DNA of 64,000 nt from JADCRZ01 sp031399065 (GCA_031399065.1 JANNOM010000022.1:1-64000); one strand, 5' to 3'; positions 1 to 9,048 are shown, counted from the stretch's first letter. Notes: generated by a model from the letters alone, not told the origin. Numbers and translations: made by a program.

Positions 1-21
1 CACCCCCCACCGGTACGATCT

Positions 22-131
22 TATGGTGGTTATGCCGAGGGTGTTCACCTCTTACCATACCGAACAGAGTAGTTAAGCCCCTCATGGCCGATGGTACTGC
101 ACCACAATGCGGGAGAGTAGGTAGCTGCCAT
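22..131 (+). rRNA. rrf: 5S ribosomal RNA
   Basis: The stretch contains the conserved 5S core (CCGAACAGAGTAGTTAAGCCC, here split by name only: the CCGAACAGA loop and the AAGCCC helix strand) and the GGGAGAGTAGGT segment near the 3' end. The 5' end TATGG pairs with CCATA at the 3' end and closes helix I. Length is about 110 nt, normal for 5S. It is followed at once by an intrinsic terminator, so it is the last gene of an rRNA operon whose 16S and 23S genes lie upstream of the window. End points are good to a few bases. Confidence 0.93.
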
Positions 132-143
132 ATTTATTACATC

Positions 144-172
144 AGGCCCGTTCTAACCAACGGGCCTTTTTT
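144..172 (+). terminator. Intrinsic terminator of the rRNA operon
   Basis: A perfect 9-bp stem (144-152 with 159-167, AGGCCCGTT/AACGGGCCT) has a 6-nt loop and is followed by a T run. It lies 12 nt after the 5S RNA. Confidence 0.92.
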
Positions 173-209
173 ATGTACCTACCTTTAATCTACTATCTAA
201 ACCCCTGCG

Positions 210-254
210 ACCCGCAACCCCATCACCCGCAACGCCATCACCCGCAATCCCTAA
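210..254. repeat. Three tandem 15-bp C-rich units
   Basis: The unit ACCCGCAACSCCATC occurs at 210-224 and 225-239, with a third degenerate copy at 240-254. It is part of a gene-free spacer (173-543) between the rRNA terminator and tex. No coding frame was seen in this spacer. The cytosine-rich, guanine-poor plus strand stands out from the rest of the window. Confidence 0.75.
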
Positions 255-258
255 CCCC

Positions 259-385
259 CGCCCAATCTATCATCCCTAACCTACCACGCACAGCACCCAC
301 AAAATAGACCCGCCCGATCTACCATCCTCTAACCTACCACGCACAGTACCCCTAAAATAGACCCGCCCGATCTACCATCCTCTAA
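259..385. repeat. 53-bp tandem repeat, about 2.3 copies
   Basis: Two units of 53 bp, 276-328 and 329-381, differ at only about three positions. Both contain CTACCACGCACAG and GACCCGCCCGATCTACC. A partial, more diverged copy of the end of the unit (CCGCCCAATCTATCATCC) precedes them at 259-275. No ORF or promoter was recognised in the spacer. Confidence 0.85.
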
Positions 386-543
386 TTTAATCTAATCCCC
401 CAGTCATAGTAGCCATACCCACAGCCAACTCTTAAAACACTACTTTTACATATTTCCCTGCTCTACTTTTAAGTTCCAGCATTTTCATACAATCAACCTG
501 CTTCCCTGTAAATATCATTACTTTTACTGCCCAATTCAAATTC

Positions 544-2799
544 ATGGAGCTAAAATATATTCAGAAGATAGGAGAGAAACTGGGCTTTACGCTAAAGCAA
601 ATAACCAATATAAACAACTTACATACCGAAGGCTCCACCATCCCTTTTATCGCCCGTTACCGTAAAGAAGCAACGGATAATATGGACGAAGTGCAGATCA
701 ACGATGTAATTGAACAGATAAAGTATTTTACAGAACTGGATAAAAGAAAGGATACCGTTATCAAGACCATAGAAGCCTCCGGCAAACTGACTCCTGAGCT
801 GAAACAGCGGATTGTGGATTCGTTCGATGCCACGGAACTGGAAGATATTTACCTGCCGTATAAACCGAAAAGAAAAACACGAGCCACTACCGCTATTGAA
901 AAGGGCCTTGAACCGCTGGCCAGGTGGTTATACGAACAGCAGGCAGGGGAAGTAAATGATGAGGCGACTAAATACATAAACCAGGAAATAAAGGATACAA
1001 AAGAAGCCCTGCAGGGTGCCCGCGATATTATGGCGGAATGGATAGCAGAAGATGAACAGGCACGTAACAAAGTAAGACAGATCTTCCAGGAGACAGCGAT
1101 GCTTTATTCCAAAGTGCTTTCAAGCAAAAAAGAAGCAGCGGATGCACAGAAATACAGGGATTATTTTGAGTTTAATGAACCCTTAAAACAGTGCCCCTCT
1201 CACCGGCTGCTGGCTATCCGCCGGGGAGAAAAAGAGGGGTTCCTCATCATGGATATAAATATCGACAAAACATCGGCAGTGGATGCCCTGGAACGCATAC
1301 TTACCCGGTCTTCTCATTCTTCTTCCATAGAAGTAAATAAAGCTATTGAAGATAGTTATGAGCGATTGCTGAAACCATCCATCGAAAATGAATACAGGCT
1401 GATCAGCAAAAACGCAGCCGATGAGGAAGCTATAAAAGTATTTGCCGAAAATCTGCGCCAGCTATTGTTGTCCTCACCACTGGGATCTAAAAGGATACTG
1501 GCACTCGATCCGGGATTCAGAACGGGCTGTAAACTGGTATGCCTGGACGCCCAGGGCAATTTCCTTTATAACTCTACTATCTATACATTATCCGCTCACC
1601 AGGCAGAAGAAGCGATAAGAGAACTGAAATTTCTGGTAAATAAATATGAAATAGAAGCCATCGGTATCGGTAACGGCACCGCAGGAAGGGAGACGGAACA
1701 GCTGGTACGAGGGATCGACTTCGGAAAAACAATAAGCGTCTTCCAGGTAAATGAAAGCGGGGCCTCCATCTATTCCGCATCCGAAGTGGCAAGAGAAGAA
1801 TTTCCTAATGAAGATGTAACGGTAAGAGGTGCTATCAGCATAGGAAGGCGCCTCCTCGATCCTTTGAGCGAATTGGTAAAGATAGATGCCAAGTCGATAG
1901 GAGTGGGTCAGTACCAGCATGATGTAAACCAGTCCCGGCTAAAGGACAGCCTGGATAAAGTAGTGGAGAGTTGTGTTAATCACGTGGGCGTAAATCTCAA
2001 CACCGCCAGCAGACACTTACTGATGTACGTTAGCGGACTTAGCACTGCCCTGGCCAAAAATATCGTTGATTACAGAACAGCAAACGGCAGTTTTCATTCC
2101 CGTGCGGAGCTCAAAAAAGTTAGCCTGATGGGACCAAAAACCTTCGAGCAGTGCGCCGGGTTTCTACGCGTGCCGGGAGCAGATAACACGCTGGATGATA
2201 GTGCCGTTCACCCGGAAAGCTACCATATCGTGGAATCTATGGCAAAAGATATTAACTGCTCACTGGAAGACCTGATCAAAAAACCGGACCTCCGCAGGCA
2301 GATCGACCGTAAGAAGTATGTTACGGAAACAGCCGGGGAATTTACCATTGGAGATATTGTAAAGGAACTGGAGAAACCGGGGCGTGACCCACGCCAGCAG
2401 ATCGAAGAGTTCCGGTTCGACGATACTATTAAAACAATAGAAGACCTTAAAGCAGGCATGCGTGTACCGGGACTCGTTACCAATATCACTAATTTCGGGG
2501 CTTTTGTGGATATTGGGGTAAAACAGGATGGCCTCGTACATATTTCGCAATTAAGCAATACCTATATCTCTGACCCGAATACGGCCGTTAAACTTCAGCA
2601 GAAAGTGATGGTAACTATTACGGAAGTAGACATCGCCCGTAAACGCATCGCGCTATCTATGAAAGACGGAGCCGCTAAACCGACCCATAAACCGATAGAT
2701 ACAAAGCCTTCCAGGGAAGCCGGCAAATCTAAAGGAGGAGTTGAAAAATTAAATCCTTTCCAGGCTAAATTGATGGAATTAAAAAAGAAGTTAGATTAA
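544..2799 (+). CDS. tex: Tex-family RNA-binding transcription accessory protein
   Basis: This 751-aa protein is close to the usual Tex length of 720-780 aa. It starts with the Tex N-terminal helical region, which contains the family-typical segment TIPFIARYRKEATD. It continues with a YqgF/RNase H-like domain beginning near residue 320 (ALDPGFRTGCK), helix-hairpin-helix segments at about 483-542, and an S1 RNA-binding domain at about 636-705 (GLVTNITNFGAFVDIGV). Tex proteins are cytoplasmic nucleic-acid-binding factors linked to transcription; the exact role here is not shown by sequence. The ATG at 544 follows the repeat spacer. The gene converges on the protease gene, with only 8 bp between the two stop codons. 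Confidence 0.95.
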   Translation: MELKYIQKIGEKLGFTLKQITNINNLHTEGSTIPFIARYRKEATDNMDEVQINDVIEQIKYFTELDKRKDTVIKTIEASGKLTPELKQRIVDSFDATELEDIYLPYKPKRKTRATTAIEKGLEPLARWLYEQQAGEVNDEATKYINQEIKDTKEALQGARDIMAEWIAEDEQARNKVRQIFQETAMLYSKVLSSKKEAADAQKYRDYFEFNEPLKQCPSHRLLAIRRGEKEGFLIMDINIDKTSAVDALERILTRSSHSSSIEVNKAIEDSYERLLKPSIENEYRLISKNAADEEAIKVFAENLRQLLLSSPLGSKRILALDPGFRTGCKLVCLDAQGNFLYNSTIYTLSAHQAEEAIRELKFLVNKYEIEAIGIGNGTAGRETEQLVRGIDFGKTISVFQVNESGASIYSASEVAREEFPNEDVTVRGAISIGRRLLDPLSELVKIDAKSIGVGQYQHDVNQSRLKDSLDKVVESCVNHVGVNLNTASRHLLMYVSGLSTALAKNIVDYRTANGSFHSRAELKKVSLMGPKTFEQCAGFLRVPGADNTLDDSAVHPESYHIVESMAKDINCSLEDLIKKPDLRRQIDRKKYVTETAGEFTIGDIVKELEKPGRDPRQQIEEFRFDDTIKTIEDLKAGMRVPGLVTNITNFGAFVDIGVKQDGLVHISQLSNTYISDPNTAVKLQQKVMVTITEVDIARKRIALSMKDGAAKPTHKPIDTKPSREAGKSKGGVEKLNPFQAKLMELKKKLD

Positions 2800-2807
2800 C
2801 AGCGAAA

Positions 2808-4400
2808 CTATTTGCCATACATTACTTCCAGCGCTTTCTGAACGGTAACGTCTTTCATATTCAATACCTGGTAAAAGCCATTGGCTCTCCAAGGCAGCCT
2901 CGCCAGTAAAGCCTTCAAGCGGCGCTGTGCAAGCAGCTTTTCCTTTGGAGCCAGTGTGCCCAGGTTGAGACTGTCCGATGCGGCAAAGGAAACCAATTCA
3001 TTCCAGACAAGTTCCTCATTACTGAAATTTTCTGCAAAGGTGATGGCTGAATTATATGTCTTGAATTCGTTCTTATGTTCTATATAGTAACGGTACACGA
3101 AGTTACTCATCGTATTGGATGTATAAAGGTCGGCCAGCGTGTTGGAAAGAGCGGACGTGTCGAACGGCACAAACACATCGGGCATAATGCCACCACTTCC
3201 ATATACCGTTCTCCCCTTGCTTGTTTTAAATGCTTTCCCGTTCATTATTTTATTACTGTCCGCATTCACCAGTTCACCATGTTCGTATCGTTCGATAATA
3301 TCATTACTGTAATGGTCGTTGCCGGTATAGGGTTTCTGTATGCTTCTGCCACTGGGCGTATAATAACGGGCTACGGTAAGGCGAAGAGCTGCCCCGTCGT
3401 TGAGTGTATATTGCTCCTGCACGAGTCCTTTGCCAAAACTACGCCTTCCTATGATAGTCGCCCTGTCCCAGTCCTGCAATGCGCCCGTTAATATCTCGCT
3501 GGCCGATGCAGAGCTCTCATCGATTAAAACGGTCAGTTTGCCCTGCTCAAAGAGTCCCGGTCTTTTACATTCATAATTTATCTTTGGCACATGACTTCCC
3601 TTGGTGAACACGATCAGTTTATCTTCATCGAGAAATTCATCCGCAATATCCACCGCTTCTGAAAGAATACCTCCTCCATTACCACGGAGATCAAGTATGA
3701 GTTGTTTCATACCCTTCCGCTGAAGATCTTCCAGCCCCTGCATAAACTCTTCGTAGGTGGTTTCAGAAAATTTATTGATACGGATAAAACCCGTTTGCTG
3801 ATCGATCATATAAGCGGCATCCACGGAAGGGATGGGTATCATTCCCCTCGGGACAGTGAACTTCATTGGCTTGCCATTGCGCAGGATGGTTACCTCTATC
3901 TTGCTGCTGCCGGGCCCGCGCAACATATTTTTTATACGGTTGCCGGTGATCTTATTACCCGCTACCACCGAGTCGCCCACTTTTATAAACTGATCACCAA
4001 CCTGCAACCCCGCTTTTTCACTGGGACCTTTTTCCAGCACGCTTACGATATTCACCGTATCCTGGAATATATGAAACTCCACACCTATTCCCTGGAAGTT
4101 GCCCTGCAGGTCTTCATTCATCTCGGGCAATTCTACCGGTGGTATATAAATGGAGTGAGGATCCAGTTTTAAAAGTATATCCTGTATAGCGATGTCTGCA
4201 AGCGTATCCGTATTCACCGAATCGACATATTTCATGCGTATAAGATCGATCACTTCCTGCAACGGAGCACGATTACCTACCTGGAAAAAACGCTGACCGG
4301 TATTTTCCCTTAATTGATAGCCTATCAATATTCCCGCTACCAGTACCACGGAAAAGAGCAATGGAAGCCAGGGCTGAAATTTCTTTTTTTCCTCTTGCAT
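2808..4400 (-). CDS. S41-family C-terminal processing peptidase (CtpA-like)
   Basis: A 530-aa serine protease of the CtpA/Prc family. A single N-terminal membrane anchor (residues about 8-26) precedes a PDZ domain (about 100-180, with GIGVEF and GPSEKAGLQVGD) and the S41 catalytic domain. The Ser-Lys dyad is visible as SSASASE (Ser near 299) and SFGKG (Lys near 323). It probably acts in the periplasm, trimming or degrading envelope proteins with a free C terminus. I placed the start at the ATG at 4400 (MQEEKKKF) because the 16 residues available upstream look unlike the family and would put a non-signal tail before the anchor. Confidence 0.93.
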   Translation of the reverse strand: MQEEKKKFQPWLPLLFSVVLVAGILIGYQLRENTGQRFFQVGNRAPLQEVIDLIRMKYVDSVNTDTLADIAIQDILLKLDPHSIYIPPVELPEMNEDLQGNFQGIGVEFHIFQDTVNIVSVLEKGPSEKAGLQVGDQFIKVGDSVVAGNKITGNRIKNMLRGPGSSKIEVTILRNGKPMKFTVPRGMIPIPSVDAAYMIDQQTGFIRINKFSETTYEEFMQGLEDLQRKGMKQLILDLRGNGGGILSEAVDIADEFLDEDKLIVFTKGSHVPKINYECKRPGLFEQGKLTVLIDESSASASEILTGALQDWDRATIIGRRSFGKGLVQEQYTLNDGAALRLTVARYYTPSGRSIQKPYTGNDHYSNDIIERYEHGELVNADSNKIMNGKAFKTSKGRTVYGSGGIMPDVFVPFDTSALSNTLADLYTSNTMSNFVYRYYIEHKNEFKTYNSAITFAENFSNEELVWNELVSFAASDSLNLGTLAPKEKLLAQRRLKALLARLPWRANGFYQVLNMKDVTVQKALEVMYGK

Positions 4401-4498
4401 ATTTATATGCCGCAAATTAAGGTAAATATTATGGATAACGAGTGGCACTCTTTTCCTAATTTCGTTATATTAAAATTTATAATACTTAATCTGGGAAT

Positions 4499-5335
4499 AT
4501 GGCGAAACTGATTGCCGATAGTGGCAGTACGAAATGTGAATGGTGTATCCTGGATGGGAAAAAAAAGAAAACCATCTTCACGCAGGGAATCAGCCCCTAT
4601 TTTCTCAATACCGCCGAAATAACCAACCTCATAACAACGGACCTGCTCCCCAAAATAAAGAACTATAACATTGAACAGGTTTTTTATTACGGCACGGGCT
4701 GCGCATCAGCGGGAAACCGCCTGATCGTTCGGAATGGACTGAAAAAAATATTTAAAGAGGCTTCTATAATAGTGGAGCACGACCTGCTTGCCGCCTGCAG
4801 GGCTCTTAGTGGCAACGAAAAAGGAATCGTATGTATACTGGGAACCGGAAGTAACTCCTGTTATTTTAATGGAAAAAAGATCGTTAAGAACAGTCCGGGC
4901 CTGGGCTATGTATTGGGCGATGAAGGAAGCGGTACCTACCTCGGTAAAAAAGTACTTCAATATTATCTTTACAACACCTTTGATGAAGACCTCCGGTTTC
5001 GTTTCAACGATACATTCAAAACAAATGAGGTGACGATCCTCGATAGTGTTTACAAGAATCCGCTGCCTAACCGTTACCTCGCGTCGTTCGCTTCTTTCCT
5101 GGTAGAGAACCGCGGGCACTATATGATCGAAAATATTATAGAGGATGGGTTAAACGATTTCTTTTTTCATCATATCTGTAAATACTCGGAAAGTTGGAGT
5201 CTTCCTATTAATTTTGTAGGCGGTATTGCGTATGGGTTCAGGGATGTGGTGAAAGAACTTTGCAGTAGTTATGAACTGGAACTGGGTACCATATTGAAGA
5301 ACCCTATGGAAGGGCTTACCAAGTATCATCAATAA
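4499..5335 (+). CDS. BadF/BadG-type ATPase, N-acetylglucosamine kinase-like
   Basis: This 278-aa protein has the ASKHA (actin/hsp70/hexokinase) fold signature. ADSGSTKCEW at residues 4-13 is phosphate-binding loop 1, and GTGSNS near residue 115 is loop 2, followed by GLGYVLGDEGSGTYLG. This pattern is typical of BadF/BadG/BcrA/BcrD proteins and of N-acetylglucosamine kinases of the bacterial type. Cytoplasmic sugar (amino sugar) phosphorylation is the likely role, but the substrate is inferred from family only. It may form a transcription unit with the next gene, which starts 15 bp downstream. Confidence 0.85.
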   Translation: MAKLIADSGSTKCEWCILDGKKKKTIFTQGISPYFLNTAEITNLITTDLLPKIKNYNIEQVFYYGTGCASAGNRLIVRNGLKKIFKEASIIVEHDLLAACRALSGNEKGIVCILGTGSNSCYFNGKKIVKNSPGLGYVLGDEGSGTYLGKKVLQYYLYNTFDEDLRFRFNDTFKTNEVTILDSVYKNPLPNRYLASFASFLVENRGHYMIENIIEDGLNDFFFHHICKYSESWSLPINFVGGIAYGFRDVVKELCSSYELELGTILKNPMEGLTKYHQ

Positions 5336-5350
5336 ATCCGCTTAAGCCGA

Positions 5351-5914
5351 ATGCACGAGATAGAGCCATTTTATAACTGGAGGCATATTTATATTACGGA
5401 AGAAGATGAACGTTCACCTTTTTACGGAGCAGAACATTCAGAATTTGAATTTACCCAAACGATATACAACTATTATATACATCCCCAGTGGGACGAGTTC
5501 GGATCACGCACCCTTTACATGAAAGTGCTGATGGCCGATTACGAAGAGAAATATGTTATAATAGAACTGATAGGAGAGTGGAACGATGCAATTGAAAATG
5601 ATATCATGACCATTCGCAGAGATGTAACGGACAGCTTCTTTAAAGAAGGCATTACCAAGTTTATTTTAATTGCGGAAAATGTACTGAACTTTCACAATAG
5701 CGATAAAGAATATTACGAAGAGTGGTTCGAGGAAGTAACGGATGAAAATGGCTGGATCGTTTGTTTGAACATGCCACCCCAGGCGCAATACGATTTTAAA
5801 AAAGCACACCTCAATTATTTTATTGAACTGATGGAAATAGAGAACTGGCGTATCTATAAACCCTTCCACCTGTTTACGCTGATAGATAATCAGCTTGCGA
5901 AGCGGTTGGAGTAG
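5351..5914 (+). CDS. Conserved hypothetical cytoplasmic protein
   Basis: I do not recognise a domain. The 187-aa product has no signal peptide or membrane segment, is acidic, and is rich in aromatic residues (for example the N-terminal EPFYNWRHIYI segment and FHLFTLID near the C terminus). It begins 15 bp after the kinase-like gene on the same strand, so the two may be cotranscribed. Its codon use and full length in a clean frame support a real gene. The next feature downstream is the promoter of the pheA leader. Confidence 0.75.
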   Translation: MHEIEPFYNWRHIYITEEDERSPFYGAEHSEFEFTQTIYNYYIHPQWDEFGSRTLYMKVLMADYEEKYVIIELIGEWNDAIENDIMTIRRDVTDSFFKEGITKFILIAENVLNFHNSDKEYYEEWFEEVTDENGWIVCLNMPPQAQYDFKKAHLNYFIELMEIENWRIYKPFHLFTLIDNQLAKRLE

Positions 5915-5953
5915 CGTAAATTTTTCATAAGATAAAACAGCCGTAAAATTAAA

Positions 5954-5985
5954 TTTGCAGTATTAAATATTACTTTCTACATTTG
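5954..5985 (+). promoter_or_regulatory. Promoter of the pheA leader (Bacteroidota type)
   Basis: The -33 element TTTG is at 5954-5957 and the -7 element TACATTTG (exact TAnnTTTG) at 5978-5985, with a 20-bp gap. By analogy with the SRP RNA promoter in this window, transcription should begin near 5991, about 3 nt before the leader ATG. Confidence 0.75.
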
Positions 5986-5993
5986 ACCAGTAA

Positions 5994-6074
5994 ATGATTT
6001 CAACAGCAGCATATACCCGATTTAGTTTCAACTATTTTTTCTATTTTATCAATAGACCGGGGAACTTCTGTTGA
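5994..6074 (+). CDS. Phe/Tyr-rich leader peptide of the pheA attenuator
   Basis: A 26-codon ORF, too short for routine gene calling, encodes a peptide with six Phe and three Tyr. Residues 10-18 read FSFNYFFYF, seven of nine aromatic. It lies between an exact TAnnTTTG promoter and an intrinsic terminator directly before pheA. The last codons contain CCGGGG (6057-6062), which can pair with CCCCGG (6113-6118) of the terminator's 5' arm. That is the layout of translation-controlled attenuation: a ribosome stalled on Phe or Tyr codons leaves CCGGGG free to form the antiterminator, and one that reaches the stop codon covers it. The function is inferred from this architecture, which is closely analogous to enterobacterial pheL. 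Confidence 0.85.
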   Translation: MISTAAYTRFSFNYFFYFINRPGNFC

Positions 6075-6106
6075 AACCTGATTAAAACGTAAATCACTCA
6101 ACATAT

Positions 6107-6138
6107 AAAGTCCCCCGGCAAATCCGGGGGACTTTTTT
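6107..6138 (+). terminator. Attenuator terminator upstream of pheA
   Basis: A perfect 12-bp stem (6107-6118 with 6124-6135) has a 5-nt loop (CAAAT) and runs into six T. It ends 9 nt before the pheA start codon. The lower right arm can be sequestered by the antiterminator described for the leader peptide. Confidence 0.9.
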
Positions 6139-6146
6139 ATTAAGCC

Positions 6147-6995
6147 ATGAATAAAAAAGTATCTATACAAGGTTACGAGGGCAGCTTTCACCAGGTGGCA
6201 GCCAGGCAGTTTTTCGGTAAAAACGTGGAAGTGCTTCCCTGCGCAACATTCAAAGACGTGATAAAACTGGCTTCCAGTAAAAAAGAAAGCGATGGTGGCG
6301 TGATGGCTATCGAAAACTCCATAGCAGGAAGCATTCTTCCCAATTACACGCTGCTGCAAAAAAGCAATCTTGTTATAACAGGCGAAGTCTACCTGCAGAT
6401 CAGGCAGAATTTGCTGGTTAATCCCGGTGTGCAACTGGAAGATATACGCGAAGTACATTCACACTACATGGCACTGCTGCAATGCACTGAATTTCTTGAC
6501 AAGTATAACTGGAAGCTGGTAGAAACCGAGGACACTGCCCTGAGTGCCAAACACATTCATCAGCATAAAAGCAAGCATATTGCCGCTATTGCCAGTAAAC
6601 TGGCCGCCGAACTTTTTTCCCTCGAAATGATTGCTCCCAATATTCAGACCATGAGGAATAATTACACCCGCTTTCTCATCTTACAAAGAGAGGAAGCAGC
6701 AGGTGTCGTGCCTGATGCAAACAAAGCGTCCGTCAATTTTAATACAGATCATTCCAGGGGAAGCCTGGCTAAAGTGCTCACAAAAATAGCGGATGGGGGT
6801 ATTAATTTAAGCAAGCTGCAAAGTTTCCCCATACCAGGAAGCGACTGGAAATATTCTTTTCATGCCGATATGGAGTTCGGCTCACTCGATCAGTTCCGGT
6901 TAGTAATGGAAGATATCAGGTCTTTAACAGAGGAAGTAAAAATATACGGCATTTATAAGAACGGGAAACAGCCTGATAAAACAAGCAAGGTTTAA
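6147..6995 (+). CDS. pheA: Prephenate dehydratase (monofunctional)
   Basis: This 282-aa enzyme converts prephenate to phenylpyruvate in phenylalanine synthesis. The catalytic domain covers roughly residues 4-180: GYEGSFHQ at the start, AIENSIAGS, and the NNYTRFLIL segment carrying the catalytic TRF motif. It is followed by an ACT regulatory domain (about 195-275; GSLAKVL then SKLQSFPIPGSDWKYSF). The usual ESRP motif that binds phenylalanine reads QSFP here, so feedback control may be altered. There is no chorismate mutase domain. It is the first gene after the Phe/Tyr attenuator and is followed 11 bp later by the aminotransferase gene. Confidence 0.95.
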   Translation: MNKKVSIQGYEGSFHQVAARQFFGKNVEVLPCATFKDVIKLASSKKESDGGVMAIENSIAGSILPNYTLLQKSNLVITGEVYLQIRQNLLVNPGVQLEDIREVHSHYMALLQCTEFLDKYNWKLVETEDTALSAKHIHQHKSKHIAAIASKLAAELFSLEMIAPNIQTMRNNYTRFLILQREEAAGVVPDANKASVNFNTDHSRGSLAKVLTKIADGGINLSKLQSFPIPGSDWKYSFHADMEFGSLDQFRLVMEDIRSLTEEVKIYGIYKNGKQPDKTSKV

Positions 6996-7006
6996 ATTAA
7001 CAAACA

Positions 7007-8161
7007 ATGATCGCTACGTCAAAACGCCTGGAAGGTATTGGTGAATATTATTTCTCCCAAAAGCTAAGAGAGATCGATGAGCTGAATAAGGCCGGCAAAC
7101 AAGTTATCAACCTGGGCATCGGCAGTCCCGACCTGCCGCCGCACCCCGACGTTATTAAAACCCTGAACGAGGAAAGCATAAAGTCCAGCGTACACGCTTA
7201 CCAGAGTTATAAGGGCTCACTCCTGCTGCGAAACGCCATCAGTCATTTTTACCAATCTTGGTATGGTGTACAGCTTAATCCCGATACCGAAATACTTCCG
7301 TTGATCGGCTCCAAAGAAGGAATCATGCATATCTGCATGACTTACCTCAACGAAGGCGACCAGGCGCTGATTCCCAATCCGGGTTACCCCACCTATCGCA
7401 GTGCCGTGCATCTGGCCGGTGGTACCTGTATTGATTACGATCTTAAAGAAGATAAAAACTGGGAACCCGACTGGCCAGCCCTCGAAGCAGCCGACATGAG
7501 CCGTGTAAAACTGATGTGGGTCAATTACCCGCACATGCCTACAGGCAAGCTGCCTACCACAGAGCTGTTTGAAAAGCTCGTGGCTTTCGGTAAAAAACAT
7601 GATATCCTGATCTGTCACGATAATCCATATAGTTTTATCCTTAACGACCATCCGTCCAGCATTTTGGGCGTAAGCGGGGCAAAAGACATTGCCATTGAAC
7701 TGAACTCGCTCAGTAAGGCCGTTAACATGGCCGGCTGGCGGGTGGGCATCATGGCGGGTGCCAAGGACCGTATCGATGAAGTGCTGCGGTTCAAAAGCAA
7801 TATGGACAGCGGTATGTTTCTCCCCGTACAACTGGCGGCAGCCAAAGCCCTGTCGTTAGGAAAGGACTGGTACGATGCGTTGAATATAACATATAGTGAA
7901 CGCAGGCAACTGGTTTATAAAATACTGGATGCACTGGATTGCCGGTTCGACAGGAGCCAGGCAGGGTTGTTCGTGTGGGCAAGTGTGCCTTCACGTTATA
8001 AAGATGGTTATACGCTTAGTGATGAAATATTATATAACAAAAATGTATTCATCACTCCTGGTGGCATCTTTGGAAGTAATGGTAATAATTATGTAAGAGT
8101 GAGCCTGTGCCAGAAAAAAGAAATGCTGGAAAAAGCATATGATTTAATAAAAAATATATGA
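7007..8161 (+). CDS. Class I/II PLP aminotransferase, probably aromatic
   Basis: A 384-aa fold-type I aminotransferase with the PLP lysine at residue 237 in SLSKAVNMAGWRVG. It also has the LGIGSPDLPPHP segment near the N terminus and NPGYPTY. By family it resembles the LL-diaminopimelate/aspartate aminotransferase group. Its position between pheA and tyrA, behind a Phe/Tyr attenuator, suggests that it aminates phenylpyruvate and 4-hydroxyphenylpyruvate; that substrate is inferred from context. It overlaps tyrA by 4 bp (ATGA), a sign of translational coupling. Confidence 0.9.
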   Translation: MIATSKRLEGIGEYYFSQKLREIDELNKAGKQVINLGIGSPDLPPHPDVIKTLNEESIKSSVHAYQSYKGSLLLRNAISHFYQSWYGVQLNPDTEILPLIGSKEGIMHICMTYLNEGDQALIPNPGYPTYRSAVHLAGGTCIDYDLKEDKNWEPDWPALEAADMSRVKLMWVNYPHMPTGKLPTTELFEKLVAFGKKHDILICHDNPYSFILNDHPSSILGVSGAKDIAIELNSLSKAVNMAGWRVGIMAGAKDRIDEVLRFKSNMDSGMFLPVQLAAAKALSLGKDWYDALNITYSERRQLVYKILDALDCRFDRSQAGLFVWASVPSRYKDGYTLSDEILYNKNVFITPGGIFGSNGNNYVRVSLCQKKEMLEKAYDLIKNI

Positions 8162-8997
8162 CAGTCACAGTAATCGGTATCGGTCTTATCGGCGGCTCGA
8201 TGGCACTCGCCATCCGGGAAAAAGGATTGGCTTCCCGCATTATTGGGGTAGATGCAAACGCAGATCACCTGCAAAAAGCATTGACGCTCGGCCTGGTAGA
8301 CGAGGTAATGGGACTCGAAGCAGCGGTTGACCAATCGGACCTGGTGATTATGGCCATACCGGTAAATGCCGTGGAAAAAATAATACTGCCTGTGCTCGAC
8401 AGGATCAAACACCAGGTGCTGATGGACGTAGGTTCCACCAAGCAGTCGATTTGCCAACTGGTGCGTTCACACCCGATGCACAAACGTTTCGTGGCCACGC
8501 ATCCTATGTGGGGTACGGAATACAGTGGGCCGGAGGCCGCTGTAAAAGGTGCGTTTGCAAATAAAGCGGTGGTGATCTGCGACAGGGAAGAAAGTCACCC
8601 CGGTGCCCTTGAAATGGTGGAAGGTATCTATCGCGGCATAGGAATGCACCTGCTTTATATGGACGCCATCGCGCATGATCTGCACGCTGCCTATGTGAGT
8701 CATATTTCCCATATTACTTCCTTCGCCCTGGCCAATACCGTATTGGAAAAAGAAAGGGAAGACCAGGCAATTTTTGAATTGGCCAGCGGTGGTTTCGAGA
8801 GTACGGTGCGGCTGGCTAAAAGTAACCCTGCCATGTGGGTACCTATTTTTATGCAGAACAGGGAGAATATCCTGGATGTATTGAACGAACATATTTCCCA
8901 GCTACGCAAGTTTAAAAGCTGTCTCGAAAAGGAAAATTATGAATACCTGCAGGAGTTGATCGAAAATGCAAACAGGATAAAGCGGATCATAAAATAG
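8158..8997 (+). CDS. tyrA: Prephenate dehydrogenase
   Basis: A 279-aa NAD(P)-dependent enzyme making 4-hydroxyphenylpyruvate for tyrosine synthesis. The Rossmann nucleotide-binding loop GIGLIGGSMA is at residues 7-16. The prephenate-binding HPMWGTE segment is near residue 118, and the helical dimerisation domain follows (SHISHITSFALAN). It has neither a chorismate mutase domain nor a C-terminal ACT domain. It starts inside the aminotransferase stop region. A partly paired sequence at 8999-9032 (CCGTCC/GGACGG) separates it from the helicase gene but has no T run. Confidence 0.94.
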   Translation: MTVTVIGIGLIGGSMALAIREKGLASRIIGVDANADHLQKALTLGLVDEVMGLEAAVDQSDLVIMAIPVNAVEKIILPVLDRIKHQVLMDVGSTKQSICQLVRSHPMHKRFVATHPMWGTEYSGPEAAVKGAFANKAVVICDREESHPGALEMVEGIYRGIGMHLLYMDAIAHDLHAAYVSHISHITSFALANTVLEKEREDQAIFELASGGFESTVRLAKSNPAMWVPIFMQNRENILDVLNEHISQLRKFKSCLEKENYEYLQELIENANRIKRIIK

Positions 8998-9048
8998 GCC
9001 GTCCAGACAGCGTTCTGGCTCAAAACGGACGGGTTGATATTATTATAG

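Noticed and set aside
210..381. CRISPR-like array next to the 5S gene
   Set aside because: The repeats are contiguous tandem units without unique spacers, and no cas genes are present.
6000..6458. 152-codon minus-strand frame over the pheA leader
   Set aside because: It is antisense to pheA and the attenuator, and its sequence resembles no protein family.
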